This document shows positions 37,020 to 37,071 of a DNA stretch of 37,071 nt, in pieces; within the stretch, counting starts at the first letter, position 1, and every line of letters starts with the position of its first letter. The notes beneath the pieces were generated by a model, which saw only the letters and a program-made list of their open reading frames with translations, was not told the DNA's origin and searched no databases. Source of the DNA: Pseudomonas sp. CBZ-4. GTDB taxonomy: Bacteria > Pseudomonadota > Gammaproteobacteria > Pseudomonadales > Pseudomonadaceae. Both the position numbers and the translations under genes were made by a program. The stretch is taken from NCBI RefSeq assembly GCF_000346755.1, contig NZ_ANNV01000134.1:1-37071 (forward strand), in the 5' to 3' direction.

Positions 37020-37045
37020 GTGGGAGCTGGCTTGCCTGCGATAGC
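37020..37045 (+). repeat. REP element at right edge
   Basis: One plus-oriented REP, 49 bp upstream of ureA. Its possible partner would lie beyond the window. Confidence 0.85.
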
Positions 37046-37071
37046 GGTACATCAGGCAATGCATTTGTTGC

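Overview
The window looks like a chromosomal segment of a Pseudomonas of the fluorescens group. The evidence is the high G+C content, the protein families present, and at least twelve loci carrying the short palindromic REP/REPIN repeat (GTGGGAGCTGGCTTGCC...) that is typical of these genomes. From memory, much of the gene order (branched-chain ABC transporter, SDR, ureEFG-hupE, a TetR gene next to ureE, bacterioferritin, Hsp70, ureABC with an acetyltransferase) resembles a broken-up version of the P. aeruginosa PA4858-PA4914 region. No phage, IS element, tRNA, rRNA or CRISPR array was found.

Left part (1-8.5 kb): a flavin amine oxidase very like L-pipecolate oxidase (amaA) is followed by a five-gene branched-chain amino acid type ABC transporter (livK, REPIN, livH-livM-livG-livF). 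A near-perfect sigma-54 promoter lies 5' of livK, with two GCAGGT-N3-ACCT palindromes further upstream. An 817-bp gene-free stretch follows, holding REPs, DnaA boxes, T-rich GATC motifs and a strong hairpin. It ends at an SDR dehydrogenase.

Middle part (8.6-25 kb): a CDF cation exporter, an AGE-type sugar epimerase/isomerase, the urease maturation operon ureE-ureF-ureG-hupE (also with a sigma-54-like promoter), an NlpC/P60 peptidase, a FabR/DesT-like TetR regulator, a secreted tandem-repeat protein, AsmA, RNase T2, a bacterioferritin-like protein, a lipase, a divergent EamA exporter/AraC regulator pair with a clear operator, PsiF, an AI-2E family permease and a YegD-like Hsp70.

Right part (25-37 kb): cbpA with a sigma-32 type promoter. 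Next is a 6,999-bp gene for a 2,332-residue protein with an N-terminal toxin-like region, three leucine-rich-repeat blocks and a C-terminal NEL-type E3 ubiquitin ligase domain with a visible C-x-D catalytic motif. Its ribosome binding site and start codon are enclosed in a 13-bp perfect inverted repeat. The urease structural operon follows on the minus strand (ureA, two GNAT acetyltransferases, ureB, REPIN, ureC); ureD is probably just beyond the right edge.

Working together: the sigma-54 promoters in front of livK and ureE suggest nitrogen-controlled uptake and use of amino acids and urea, with HupE and UreE/F/G supplying nickel to UreABC. The giant NEL protein is the most unusual element: a eukaryote-directed ubiquitin ligase placed between chaperone and urease genes, with an apparent RNA-level lock on its translation.
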